Source: a virus
Strand: one strand, 5' to 3'
Virus record (IMG/VR): IMGVR_UViG_3300018080_004265
Coordinates: 62,001-126,000 of that record
Length of the DNA: 64,000 nucleotides
Shown here in pieces: positions 39,035-47,849 of the stretch. Both the position numbers and the translations under genes were made by a program. The notes under the pieces were generated by a model. That model saw only the letters and a program-made list of their open reading frames with translations. It was not told the DNA's origin and made no database searches. How positions within the stretch are numbered: position 1 is the stretch's first letter; each line of letters starts with the position of its first letter.

Positions 39035-40276
39035 ATGAAAGCCGAATATTCTCTACTTAATGCAATATTAACACAAAATAGAATTGCTTTTGTTATTAAA
39101 AAATTAAAGCCATATCATTTTGGGGATGATTATGCTCGTGAAGTTTATAAGTTCTTTTGTAAATTTTTTAAAGAATATCATAAGACACCAAGCTCCAGTA
39201 TTACAAGACAAAAATTCAGAGAATATGATTATCAAGAAGAAAATGGAGATATTAATTATTTAGTAAATGAAGTGATGAATAAATATAGTGAATATAAATT
39301 ATTAGGTATTTTAAATGATGCAGCAAATAAATTAAAAGAAAATTCAAGTGAAGAAGTTCTTAATTATGTAATAAGTAATGGATTGAAATTAAGATCAGAA
39401 TCTCAAAAAGAAGAGGATCTTGATTTGCTTAATATTACTGATGAAATAATAAAAGATTATCAAGTTAGAAAAGAAAGAGGAGCAATTTCAGGCATTCCAT
39501 CTGGAATTCCGAGTTTAGATAATTTAATATGTGGATGGCAAAATGGAGAATTAATTAATATAATGGCTGGTACAGGAATTGGCAAATCATTTTTAGCAAC
39601 TCATTTTGCAACTCATGCATGGAGAAATGGATATAAACCATTATATATTTCTTTTGAAATGTCTCCTAAACAAATTTATACTCGAGTATTAGCATTACAA
39701 TTAAATTTAAATCCTAGAGATATTAAACATGGACAATTAACTGAAGAGAATGAACAAAGATTAAAAGAATATTTAAATAATTTAAAAAATGCTACAGATG
39801 GAAGAACAAGTTTTATTGTATCTTCACCACATAATGCAACACAATCTTCAGTATTAGCTGCAATTAATAACCATAATCCAGATATTGTTTTTGTAGATTA
39901 TATTACTTTAATGAAAGATGAAAATGGAGATAAAAGCTGGGAAGCTGTAAAAAATATTTCAAGAGATTTGAAGAATTTTGCTCGTAAATGTAATATTCCT
40001 GTTATTTCATTATGTCAAGCGAATAGAGAATTTGATGTTGGCGGAAGTGAACCGCCGGAATTAGATAATGTTGGGTATTCTAGAGCAATAGCTCAAGATT
40101 CAGATATAATTATTTCTATACATCAAAACAATGATCAAAGAAATGATGGGGTAATGAAAGCAAAAGTTGTAAAAATGAGAGATGGTGAAGTTGGATTACT
40201 TATTGATTTAATGTGGTATCTTAATGATGGTATTATTAGGGAAAATATACATGACTTTGGATATAGACCTGCTTGA
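39035..40276 (+). CDS. dnaB: DnaB-like replicative helicase
   Basis: 413 residues. N-terminal DnaB-like domain residues 1-120, then a RecA-type core: GIPSGIPSLDNLICGWQNGEL at about 152-173 and Walker A GTGIGKS at 179-185. FEMSPKQ follows near 208, and Walker B DIVFVDY centres on Asp 288. SLCQANRE near 325 and DSDIIISI are family-typical. It unwinds DNA at the fork, loaded by the 36124 ATPase and linked to the primase directly downstream (26-base overlap). Confidence 0.93.
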   Translation: MKAEYSLLNAILTQNRIAFVIKKLKPYHFGDDYAREVYKFFCKFFKEYHKTPSSSITRQKFREYDYQEENGDINYLVNEVMNKYSEYKLLGILNDAANKLKENSSEEVLNYVISNGLKLRSESQKEEDLDLLNITDEIIKDYQVRKERGAISGIPSGIPSLDNLICGWQNGELINIMAGTGIGKSFLATHFATHAWRNGYKPLYISFEMSPKQIYTRVLALQLNLNPRDIKHGQLTEENEQRLKEYLNNLKNATDGRTSFIVSSPHNATQSSVLAAINNHNPDIVFVDYITLMKDENGDKSWEAVKNISRDLKNFARKCNIPVISLCQANREFDVGGSEPPELDNVGYSRAIAQDSDIIISIHQNNDQRNDGVMKAKVVKMRDGEVGLLIDLMWYLNDGIIRENIHDFGYRPA

Positions 40277-41171
40277 ATTATTAACATCATATGGAATAGA
40301 TAATATCAAACTAAAAGGACATTATATACAATTATCCTGTCCTTTTCATGATGATAATAATCCTTCAGCAGCTTTTTATTTAGACAACCAAAGATTCGTA
40401 TGTTTTGGATGTAGAACAAGCGTTAATATATATGAATTTATTGCTTTATTAGAAGATATTCCGGTTAGTGAAGTAAAATCTAGATATAGAGTAGAATTAA
40501 GTAAAGATATTATAATAAATAAATTAAGAACTAAGATTAATGATTTTTATAATAAAGAATCAGAAAGATCTGTAACAAAAGTATATGATGAAAGTATATT
40601 AAATAATTTTACATCTGAATATGATTATATGTTTAATAGAGGATTTAATATTGAGACATTAAAAAAATTTGAAGTTGGATATTATGCTGCTAAAAGTATG
40701 GTGTCATTACCATTTCGAGATAGGCATGGAAATTTAATTGGAGTATATGGGAGAAAAACATACCCAACTAGTAGAGCAAAATATAAACCAATAGTTCCAA
40801 TAGATTCTGGATATCCAAAGTATGATCATTTATATGGATTACATCTTGTTAGGGGAGATACATTAATGTTAGTTGAAGGGAATCTTGTTGTATTAAAAAC
40901 ACATCAAGAAGGATTTCCATTTTCTGCAGCAATACAAAGTACTAATTTAACATTGCCTCATGAAAAATTGGTATCTAAATATTTTGATAATGTTATTTTA
41001 GCTTTAGATAATGATGAACCAGGGAAAGAAGCGAGTAAAGATATATATAATAGATTAAAGAATAAAGTTAAAATATCAATTTTTAATTATGATGCAGCTG
41101 GAAAACACGATATTGATGATATGAATAGTGATGAAATAGGAAAAGGAATAGGAGAAGCAAAATTATTATGA
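40251..41171 (+). CDS. DnaG-like primase
   Basis: 306 residues from the ATG at 40251; the longer frame from 40224 lies fully within the helicase gene. Zinc-binding CHC2-type site Cys 30, His 33, Cys 51, Cys 54 (CPFHDD ... CFGC). The TOPRIM catalytic domain has LVEGN at 207-211 and ALDNDEPG around 251-258. Synthesises RNA primers for the lagging strand; the overlap with the helicase gene suggests matched expression of a helicase-primase pair. Confidence 0.9.
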   Translation: MTLDIDLLELLTSYGIDNIKLKGHYIQLSCPFHDDNNPSAAFYLDNQRFVCFGCRTSVNIYEFIALLEDIPVSEVKSRYRVELSKDIIINKLRTKINDFYNKESERSVTKVYDESILNNFTSEYDYMFNRGFNIETLKKFEVGYYAAKSMVSLPFRDRHGNLIGVYGRKTYPTSRAKYKPIVPIDSGYPKYDHLYGLHLVRGDTLMLVEGNLVVLKTHQEGFPFSAAIQSTNLTLPHEKLVSKYFDNVILALDNDEPGKEASKDIYNRLKNKVKISIFNYDAAGKHDIDDMNSDEIGKGIGEAKLL

Positions 41172-41983
41172 AAAATATATTACTTATTGATGCCTATCAT
41201 TTAGCACATCGAGCATATTCAAAATTTTATAATCTTAAATTAGATGAGGATACATCAGTTGGATTAATTTATGGAGTTATTAATATATTGCTTTCATACA
41301 AAAAACGCTTTCATCCTTGTGATATTGTTATGTGTTATGATACTGGACATAGTAGAAGAAGTAAAATTTGTTCAGATTATAAAGCGAATCGAACAGATAC
41401 TCATAATGGATTTTTTCAACAACTTTTTATTTTAAAATGTTTATTAAAAGATATAGGGATTAAATGTGCAGAATTACCAGATACAGAGGCGGATGATATA
41501 ATTGGAAGTTTGTCGATAAAAAATAAAGATGGACTTAATATAATAGTAAGTGGTGATCATGATTACTTTCAATTAATTAATGATAATACAGCATTTTTTA
41601 AAGTTGGGAAGAATGATAAATTATATGATAAAAAAACTTTTATTGATGAATTTGGTATTTCTCCAGATCGTTATGTCGAAACAATGTATATTTCCGGAGA
41701 TAAAAGTGATAATGTGCATGGAATTGCCGGAATTGGAGATAAGAAAGCACTTACTATTGTAAAATCAACAGATAATTTTGATGAAGTTCTAAAACATGAG
41801 AAAGTGAAAGATTTTATTGATATTGTGAATATTAATCGTCAAGTTCTTACTATTAATAAGTCTCTCGATGTAAAGATACAAACACCAGAAAAGCATTTAG
41901 ATATTGTAAAACATTTATTCGACAATTATCTTAAATTCAAATCATTTTTAAAAAGATGGGAGGAAATAGAAAATTTTTCATAG
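41168..41983 (+). CDS. 5'-3' exonuclease / flap endonuclease (PolI N-domain or T4 RNase H type)
   Basis: 271 residues. Asp 8 (LLIDAYH), CYDTG near 56-60, TEADD at 106-110, and SGDHDYFQLI near 128-137 are the metal-binding acids of the FEN/PIN-like 5' nuclease family; SGDKSDNVHGIAGIGDKKAL is the helix-3-turn-helix DNA clamp. It removes RNA primers or flaps. No polymerase domain is attached. It ends with TAG, which starts promoter P8. Confidence 0.92.
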   Translation: MKNILLIDAYHLAHRAYSKFYNLKLDEDTSVGLIYGVINILLSYKKRFHPCDIVMCYDTGHSRRSKICSDYKANRTDTHNGFFQQLFILKCLLKDIGIKCAELPDTEADDIIGSLSIKNKDGLNIIVSGDHDYFQLINDNTAFFKVGKNDKLYDKKTFIDEFGISPDRYVETMYISGDKSDNVHGIAGIGDKKALTIVKSTDNFDEVLKHEKVKDFIDIVNINRQVLTINKSLDVKIQTPEKHLDIVKHLFDNYLKFKSFLKRWEEIENFS

Positions 41984-42012
41984 TTTACAAACTAAGATGT
42001 TCATGTTATAAT
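41984..42012 (+). promoter_or_regulatory. Promoter P8, sigma70-like (TTTACA-17-TATAAT)
   Basis: TTTACA at 41984-41989 directly follows the TAG stop of the exonuclease gene, and TATAAT lies at 42007-42012 with a 17-base spacer. The ATG at 42011 that would extend the next gene overlaps the -10 box, so the real start is 42044. Confidence 0.88.
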
Positions 42013-42043
42013 GTCATCTCATTTTACTACAAAGGGGGTCCGC

Positions 42044-42721
42044 ATGAAGGGTTTATTAAGATACAAAACAATAAAGAATCAGGGAACAAGTAATGCACTT
42101 CAAATCAAGGATGGTGAGACTAAACAAATAAGGTTTTTAGAGGATGGAGCAGAAATTCATTTTGTAAGAAGACATTGGGTTGATTTAAATGGATTTAAAG
42201 GATTTGTTAATTGTTTAAATAATCCAGATGGGGGGGTTGTTGATGAATGTCCCCTTTGTGATCGTGCCAGTACAAATTGGGGATCGCCAATTTCTACAGC
42301 TCAGATCAGAATGTTAACGAAAGTTATTGATAGAGCTGATGGGAAAGCAAAATTATTTGAAGCAACACATTCAGTTATTGATAAATTAGCAAAAGATTAT
42401 GATGCTAATAAGACAATTACTGATGTTGATTATTCTTATTCTAGAAGTATTGAAATAAAAGGTAAACGCAAAAGAACAAGATATGATCTTGATGCTTTAA
42501 GAAATACTGCTAGTCCTTTGTCTGATGATGATAAAAAGAAAGGGTTAGAAGTAGATGTTGATGGAGAAATCAAAAGAACAGGTAAAAGCAAAGAAGAAAT
42601 AATTGACATTATAAATAAAATTCAAATAAGTAAAAATCCACAAGAAAATAATTCATCACCACAAGGGGGATCAGAATCTCAAGGAGTTAAAGAAGAAAAG
42701 ACAAAATCTTTTCCTATATAA
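42044..42721 (+). CDS. Single-stranded DNA-binding protein candidate
   Basis: 225 residues from the ATG at 42044 behind AAGGGGGT; an in-frame ATG at 42011 lies in the promoter. A beta-rich N-terminal domain (IRFLEDGAEIHFVRRHWVD) is followed by a zinc-knuckle-like VNCLNNPD...ECPLCDR (Cys near 55, 69, 72) and then KVIDRADGKAKLFEAT. The C-terminus is a polar, unstructured tail. This layout resembles phage ssDNA-binding proteins of the gp32-like kind. Located next to the helicase/primase/exonuclease set and under its own strong promoter, as expected for an abundant protein. Confidence 0.65.
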   Translation: MKGLLRYKTIKNQGTSNALQIKDGETKQIRFLEDGAEIHFVRRHWVDLNGFKGFVNCLNNPDGGVVDECPLCDRASTNWGSPISTAQIRMLTKVIDRADGKAKLFEATHSVIDKLAKDYDANKTITDVDYSYSRSIEIKGKRKRTRYDLDALRNTASPLSDDDKKKGLEVDVDGEIKRTGKSKEEIIDIINKIQISKNPQENNSSPQGGSESQGVKEEKTKSFPI

Positions 42722-42748
42722 ATATCTATTTGGGAAAGGGGGTGTGAC

Positions 42749-42955
42749 ATGACAACAAGTGTAACTGAATTTGTAAAATCTCAGCTGCATAGCGGCAATA
42801 GGGATGCTGAGGCTGTTTTTGATTTAGTTAATAAAGAAATCCAAAGTGGAAATGTGAGAAAGATGCGCGGTGATGGGGATCTTAAGAGCTACATCAATTA
42901 CATGATTAGGCCGATGAGAAAGAAAGCAGAACAGAGTGAGGGGACTGATGAGTAA
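42749..42955 (+). CDS. Unrecognised small protein
   Basis: 68 residues, ribosome site AAAGGGGG. Helical, mixed charge, ending in a polar tail. It overlaps the next start by 8 bases. No family recognised. Confidence 0.6.
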   Translation: MTTSVTEFVKSQLHSGNRDAEAVFDLVNKEIQSGNVRKMRGDGDLKSYINYMIRPMRKKAEQSEGTDE

Positions 42956-44147
42956 AATAGCAGTAATTGGATTGGGGCGTGTTGGTTTACCACTAGCTTT
43001 ATTATTATCTTCAGAAGGACATGAAATAATGGGCATTGATAGGGATGGGAAAATTGTATCCTCTCTTATGCACAGACATATGCCTTTTGATGAACCCCAA
43101 TGCAAGGAATTGCTAAGTTCTTCGACCGCCGTCTTTAGTGATGATATTTCATTAGCGAGTTTTTGTGATACTATTATTATCACTGTTGGCACTCCATTTT
43201 TGCCGCACATCGAAATGGATTTAAATCATTTAAGGACGGCCATCGAATCTATTATCCCATCATTAGAAAAAGGAAAGTTGGTGATCTTAAGAAGCACAAT
43301 AGCTCCAAATACAACTAAATTTGTTAAAAATTTAATTGAAAAACATTCTGGATATATAGTTGGAAAAGATATATTTTTAGCATTTTGTCCAGAAAGACTT
43401 GCTGAAGGTGTTGCTATAGAAGAATTACAAACTTTACCTCAAATTATCGGAACAGAAGATGAAAAGAGCAAAGAATTAGCATATGAGATATTTAAATTTA
43501 CTGAATGCATTCCTACAGATTATATAACAGCAGAATTAATAAAATTATTTACTAATATTTTTAGATATATACAATTCTCGATTCCAAATTATTTTATGTA
43601 TATTGCAGAAAATTATAATGCTAATATATTTAAAATTATAGAACTTATTAATTATCGATATCCACGCGGTGGACTTAAAAGACCAGGATTTGTTGCTGGG
43701 ACTTGTTTAAGAAAAGATTTTGCTCCAATTTCTATGGATAGTTTTGGTGTAGATTTAGGAATGTTGTCATGGAAGATTAATGAATATTCTCCTTTGTTCT
43801 TAATTAAAGCAATTAAAAAATATACTACATTAACTAATAAAGAAATACTTGTATGTGGATATTCATTTAAAGCAAATACTGATGATATTAGAGATTCATT
43901 ATCTGAAAAATTTGTTAGATTATTAAAAAATGAAGTACCAAAAAACTTATCAATATATGATCCATATGTAGAGGGATATAAAACTTATCTTAATATAGAT
44001 TATGATATTATTTTTATAACAACTTGTCATGATCAATTTAATAAAGAATATTTTAAAAATCTTGGCGTTGATGATAATACATATATTGTAGATATATGGA
44101 ATGTTTGTAAAACTAATAAATTAATTTTTAAGAAAGGGGAAATATAA
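42948..44147 (+). CDS. UDP-glucose/UDP-ManNAc dehydrogenase family enzyme
   Basis: 399 residues from the ATG at 42948, after GTGAGGGG. NAD-binding Rossmann GLGRVGLPLAL at about residues 6-17, ITVGTPF near 81, RSTIAPNTT near 113, catalytic Cys in GTCLRKD (GxCLxKD motif) near 263, and 'CGYSFKANTDDIRDS' near 303-317. The family oxidises the C6 of UDP-sugars to acids. It heads a sugar cassette with an epimerase and a glycosyltransferase. Confidence 0.88.
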   Translation: MSKIAVIGLGRVGLPLALLLSSEGHEIMGIDRDGKIVSSLMHRHMPFDEPQCKELLSSSTAVFSDDISLASFCDTIIITVGTPFLPHIEMDLNHLRTAIESIIPSLEKGKLVILRSTIAPNTTKFVKNLIEKHSGYIVGKDIFLAFCPERLAEGVAIEELQTLPQIIGTEDEKSKELAYEIFKFTECIPTDYITAELIKLFTNIFRYIQFSIPNYFMYIAENYNANIFKIIELINYRYPRGGLKRPGFVAGTCLRKDFAPISMDSFGVDLGMLSWKINEYSPLFLIKAIKKYTTLTNKEILVCGYSFKANTDDIRDSLSEKFVRLLKNEVPKNLSIYDPYVEGYKTYLNIDYDIIFITTCHDQFNKEYFKNLGVDDNTYIVDIWNVCKTNKLIFKKGEI

Positions 44148-45166
44148 TGAAAGTATTAGTTACTGGATCAGAAGGGTTTATTGGAGGATATATAGTAGAT
44201 AAATTATTAAAAGAAGGTCATCAAGTAAGAGGATTAGATAATTATAGTAAGTATGGTAAAGTTGTTCGTTCATTTCATGATAATTATAATTATACATTTG
44301 TTGAAGGCGATGCAAAAGACTATAATAAAGTAGTAGAAATTTTAGAAGGGTGTGATCATTTTATAGCAAATGCCGCATTGATTGGCGGAATATCAATGTT
44401 CCATGAATTTGCATATGATCTTTTAGAAGAGAATGAAAGAATACTAGCTGCTGGATTTAGAGCCGCAATCAATGAACATCTTCATGGAAAATTAAAGAAA
44501 ATAACAGTAATGTCTTCTAGTATGGTATTTGAAAGTACAGCTACATACCCCACACCCGAGGGGGAGCAATTTAAATGCCCCCCTCCTTTATCTACATATG
44601 GCTTTCAAAAGTTAGCTACTGAATATTGGGCTAAAGGGGCATGGGAACAACATAAATTACCATATACTATAATAAGACCATTTAATTGTATTGGTATAGG
44701 AGAGACTCGTGCGGTATGTGATAAAGATATTATGTCAGGTAACATAAAGCTCGCCATGAGTCACGTGGTGCCTGATTTGATACAAAAAATAGTTAAAGGG
44801 CAAGATCCATTGCATATTTTAGGTAATGGTGAACAAATAAGACATTATACACATGGTAAAGATATAGCTAGAGGAATATATATGTCATTAGAAAATGAGA
44901 ATGCAATTAATAATGATTTTAATATTTCAAATGATGTTTCAACAACTGTATTGGAATTATCAAAAATGATATGGGAAAAAATAAAAGGAGATAAACCATT
45001 TTCATATATTCCAGACGATCCATTTAAATATGATGTACAAAAGAGAATACCAAATGTTAATAAAGCAAAAGAATTGCTTGGATTTGAAGCAGAAGTTTCA
45101 TTAAATGATGCTCTTGATGAAGTCATTCCATGGGTAAAAGAGGAAATTGAAAAAGGGGTATTGTAA
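44147..45166 (+). CDS. NAD-dependent sugar epimerase/dehydratase
   Basis: 339 residues, starting on the previous stop. GSEGFIGGY at residues 7-15 is the GxxGxxG NAD site, MSSSMVFES near 123 supplies the Ser/Thr, and YGFQK near 149-153 the Tyr/Lys of the extended SDR family. RPFNCIG is the usual substrate-loop motif. It interconverts or dehydrates nucleotide sugars. Together with the dehydrogenase it could make an unusual sugar donor. Confidence 0.88.
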   Translation: MKVLVTGSEGFIGGYIVDKLLKEGHQVRGLDNYSKYGKVVRSFHDNYNYTFVEGDAKDYNKVVEILEGCDHFIANAALIGGISMFHEFAYDLLEENERILAAGFRAAINEHLHGKLKKITVMSSSMVFESTATYPTPEGEQFKCPPPLSTYGFQKLATEYWAKGAWEQHKLPYTIIRPFNCIGIGETRAVCDKDIMSGNIKLAMSHVVPDLIQKIVKGQDPLHILGNGEQIRHYTHGKDIARGIYMSLENENAINNDFNISNDVSTTVLELSKMIWEKIKGDKPFSYIPDDPFKYDVQKRIPNVNKAKELLGFEAEVSLNDALDEVIPWVKEEIEKGVL

Positions 45167-46338
45167 TGAAGAAAATATTGTATATACTTCAACAGTCGAT
45201 CTATAACAAAAATGAGAAATGGTTAACTGCAGATTCAAATATTCAGATGATGAGAGGGCTATTAAAAGAAATTCATCACGATTTTAAATGGGATATTTTA
45301 ATAGCTCCGATTAAAGATTTTGCTGATATAAAATCTTATAAAGAAATATTTAATTCTCCAAATGTAAAATTTATTCCATGGAAAAGACCAATATCTGCTT
45401 TTGATAATCGCTATCATTTTGATACAGTTGAATTTAAAAAGATCATAGAAAAGGGTAAATATGATATTGTATGGAGCAATATTTCTGAATTGACAAGAAA
45501 TATTAAAACTGTTTTAACATATGCAAAATCACAAGCTAAAATAATTCATGCTTGTTATTGGATGGATTGCCCATGTATTGGGGAAGAAAAAGTATCTAAA
45601 ACTATTTCATATGATTGGAGGCAATTTGATGGAGCTGAATGCGCTGATGTGGTTGCTTTTACATGCGGATCAACTAAGCAAGCTTTTTTTGATAATGCTA
45701 AACGAAAATTTAATAAGAAATATATTAATAATATAAAGAAAAAATCTATTATTTTTGATTTTGGATTTTCATTAAGAGAAATATTAGATAATTATAATCC
45801 AGAAAAATTTAATAAAGCAACTATTGTATTTGGTAATAGATTAAGTGAAATAAATTATACTCATCATGAAGAAGTAATTGAAGCAGTTAATAAGCTTTAT
45901 AAAAGAAGAAAAGATTTTCAAATAATATTTACTAATCCATCACAAAAAGTAAAATGGAGCGACTTAAAAAAGAAAGTAAAACCTTTATTTGTATATTCAG
46001 AAAAACCATTAAATAGAAAAGAATATTTTGATATGCTAACGAGATCAGATATTAGTGTTAGTTTATATTTTATTGAAAGATATGGTGGATGTTTTAGTAG
46101 AGAAGCAATAGGAGCTGGGTTATTGCCAGTAGTTCCAAAAGTTTATGAATACAAAAGAATATTAGGTAATAGATATCCATTTTATACAAAATTAAATAAT
46201 TTAGAACGAGTATTAGAAAAAGCAATTATTGCTATAAAAGATGGGTATAAAGTAAAAGGGGAAATACGAAAGAGGAATGCTGAATCTTCTTTTGAGGAAG
46301 TTGGTGAAGTAGTAAAACAATGTCTATTGAAACTTTAG
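45166..46338 (+). CDS. GT-B-fold glycosyltransferase candidate
   Basis: 390 residues. Two Rossmann-like halves; the second contains TIVFGNRLSEINYTHHEEVIEAV and the ending 'FSREAIGAGLLPVVPKV', the 'E...G.LPVV' donor-site motif of GT4-like enzymes, with 'LFVYSEKPLNRKEYFDMLTRSDI' before it. Transfers a sugar from the nucleotide sugar made by the two preceding enzymes. Acceptor unknown: phage DNA base or surface glycan are both possible. Confidence 0.72.
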   Translation: MKKILYILQQSIYNKNEKWLTADSNIQMMRGLLKEIHHDFKWDILIAPIKDFADIKSYKEIFNSPNVKFIPWKRPISAFDNRYHFDTVEFKKIIEKGKYDIVWSNISELTRNIKTVLTYAKSQAKIIHACYWMDCPCIGEEKVSKTISYDWRQFDGAECADVVAFTCGSTKQAFFDNAKRKFNKKYINNIKKKSIIFDFGFSLREILDNYNPEKFNKATIVFGNRLSEINYTHHEEVIEAVNKLYKRRKDFQIIFTNPSQKVKWSDLKKKVKPLFVYSEKPLNRKEYFDMLTRSDISVSLYFIERYGGCFSREAIGAGLLPVVPKVYEYKRILGNRYPFYTKLNNLERVLEKAIIAIKDGYKVKGEIRKRNAESSFEEVGEVVKQCLLKL

Positions 46339-46913
46339 AACAAGATATTTACAATTGCAATAAATGTAAAGAAATGGTTGAAGCTAGATTGTATCCTATG
46401 CCAAATCTTCGTATTGGGGATAAAATACAAAGATCATTTATGTTTATTGGAGAAAATCCAGGCGCACCACTTCCAAATGAGAGAGAAATAATAAAATCAC
46501 ATAATGATTTTAAAAAAAGTTATGAACAAACATTTCAAATGTGTAAAATGGGGAAATTTATTAAATATATACTTGATGATCTTGGGTATGGATGGGAAGA
46601 TATTATAATGACTAATATTTGTAAATGTGCAACTCCCAATAATAGAAAGATTAATGAAGAAGAAATTCAAAATTGTTCATTATATTTAGATAAACAAATA
46701 AGTATATTTAATCCAAAATATATAGTTACATTAGGGTCAATTCCATTAAAAAGATTTATTTCTCATGCAACAATATCAGAATATTTTGGTAAAGCAATTA
46801 ATATTAGTCAGCATATTTTAATACCATTATATCATCCCTCATATATATCAAGACAGGAAAATAAAGTGGAAATTGTTAATCAATGTATTGAAAGTATTAG
46901 GAGAGTATTATGA
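46320..46913 (+). CDS. Uracil-DNA glycosylase family protein (type IV/V-like)
   Basis: 197 residues. Motif A GENPGAPL at 44-51, motif B YHPSY at 171-175, and Cys 13, 16, 101/103, 119 in positions expected for the 4Fe-4S cluster of this UDG subgroup. It removes uracil or a modified pyrimidine from DNA. Its place among dUTPase and dCMP deaminase genes fits a pyrimidine-quality-control role. Overlaps the preceding gene by 19 bases. Confidence 0.86.
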   Translation: MSIETLEQDIYNCNKCKEMVEARLYPMPNLRIGDKIQRSFMFIGENPGAPLPNEREIIKSHNDFKKSYEQTFQMCKMGKFIKYILDDLGYGWEDIIMTNICKCATPNNRKINEEEIQNCSLYLDKQISIFNPKYIVTLGSIPLKRFISHATISEYFGKAINISQHILIPLYHPSYISRQENKVEIVNQCIESIRRVL

Positions 46914-47434
46914 TTATTATTATTGAAGGGGTTGATAAGACTGGAAAAACAACATTAGCTAAAGAACTTGCTAAAAAATTAGGATTACAATATTTTAAAA
47001 GTAATTTACAAAAAGGGCATTTTAATAATAATGATTTTAAGAATGCTTTGAAATATGAAGGATTATTTATGATTGATTTTTTAGAGCAAGTAAATATAAA
47101 TCTTATTATCGACAGAAGTTATCCAAGCGAATTTGCATATGCGCGTGCATACGAAAGAGAGACTGATGATAAAATATTATTCGAATTAGATGATCGATGC
47201 GCAAAACTTGGAGTACTTATGATTTATTGCTATAAGACAGATAATGATCAGTATTTAAATGAACTTACTGATGAAATTATAATTGATCATACGAAAATGG
47301 ATTTAATAAAACATTGTTATGATTCTTTTTTTAAAATGACTGCTTGTAAACATTTGTATTTAAATATGGATTCTAGAGATCTTGATAAACAAATATACGC
47401 TGTAAAGGAGTGGTTAAAAGGTGTTGAAATTTAA
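46910..47434 (+). CDS. Deoxynucleoside monophosphate (thymidylate-like) kinase
   Basis: 174 residues. N-terminal P-loop GVDKTGKTT (residues 7-15), IDRSYPSEFAYARAY near 63-77 (DR(S/Y)..S motif of thymidylate kinases), and a C-terminal helical lid. Phosphorylates dTMP or a modified dNMP. If the adjacent ThyA-like enzyme makes hydroxymethyl-dCMP, this could be its kinase; that link is inference. ATGA overlap with the UDG gene. Confidence 0.82.
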   Translation: MIIIIEGVDKTGKTTLAKELAKKLGLQYFKSNLQKGHFNNNDFKNALKYEGLFMIDFLEQVNINLIIDRSYPSEFAYARAYERETDDKILFELDDRCAKLGVLMIYCYKTDNDQYLNELTDEIIIDHTKMDLIKHCYDSFFKMTACKHLYLNMDSRDLDKQIYAVKEWLKGVEI

Positions 47435-47849
47435 GAAATTACGTGATGATGTTAAATTACCAACAAGAGCAAAGGCAGGCGATGCAGGTTTAGACGTATA
47501 TTCTGCAGAAGAATTTACAGTTAATATAAAATCTGGCAGAATGCATAAATTTGCATTGGGATTAGCATGTGAATTTCCCGATGGGCATGTATTATTAACA
47601 CAAGCGAAATCGGGATTAGCTGCAAGATATGGAGTTACAACGCTTGGCAATGTTATTGATTCTGGATATCGCGGAGAAATTCATGCAATATTGTTAAATA
47701 CTGGGAATGATAATGTTATAATAGATCCAGGAGAAAAAATTGCCCAATTAATATTAATGCCTTGCTGGACTGGACAACCTAAAGAAGTAAAAAATCTAAG
47801 TGATTCTGAAAGAGGATCAGGAGGATTTGGGAGCACTGGTAACAAATGA
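47421..47849 (+). CDS. dut: dUTPase
   Basis: 142 residues from a GTG start; TTG at the next codon is an alternative. Five family motifs: AGDAGLDVYS, KSGLAARYGV, GNVIDSGYRGEI, PGEKIAQLIL and RGSGGFGSTG at the C-terminus. It hydrolyses dUTP to dUMP and diphosphate, keeping uracil out of the phage DNA. It overlaps the kinase gene. Confidence 0.95.
   Translation: MLKFKKLRDDVKLPTRAKAGDAGLDVYSAEEFTVNIKSGRMHKFALGLACEFPDGHVLLTQAKSGLAARYGVTTLGNVIDSGYRGEIHAILLNTGNDNVIIDPGEKIAQLILMPCWTGQPKEVKNLSDSERGSGGFGSTGNK

Noticed and set aside
42011-42043. Longer start for the ssDNA-binding candidate at 42011
   Set aside because: The ATG overlaps the -10 box of promoter P8, so it cannot lie on the transcript; 42044 with its ribosome site is preferred.
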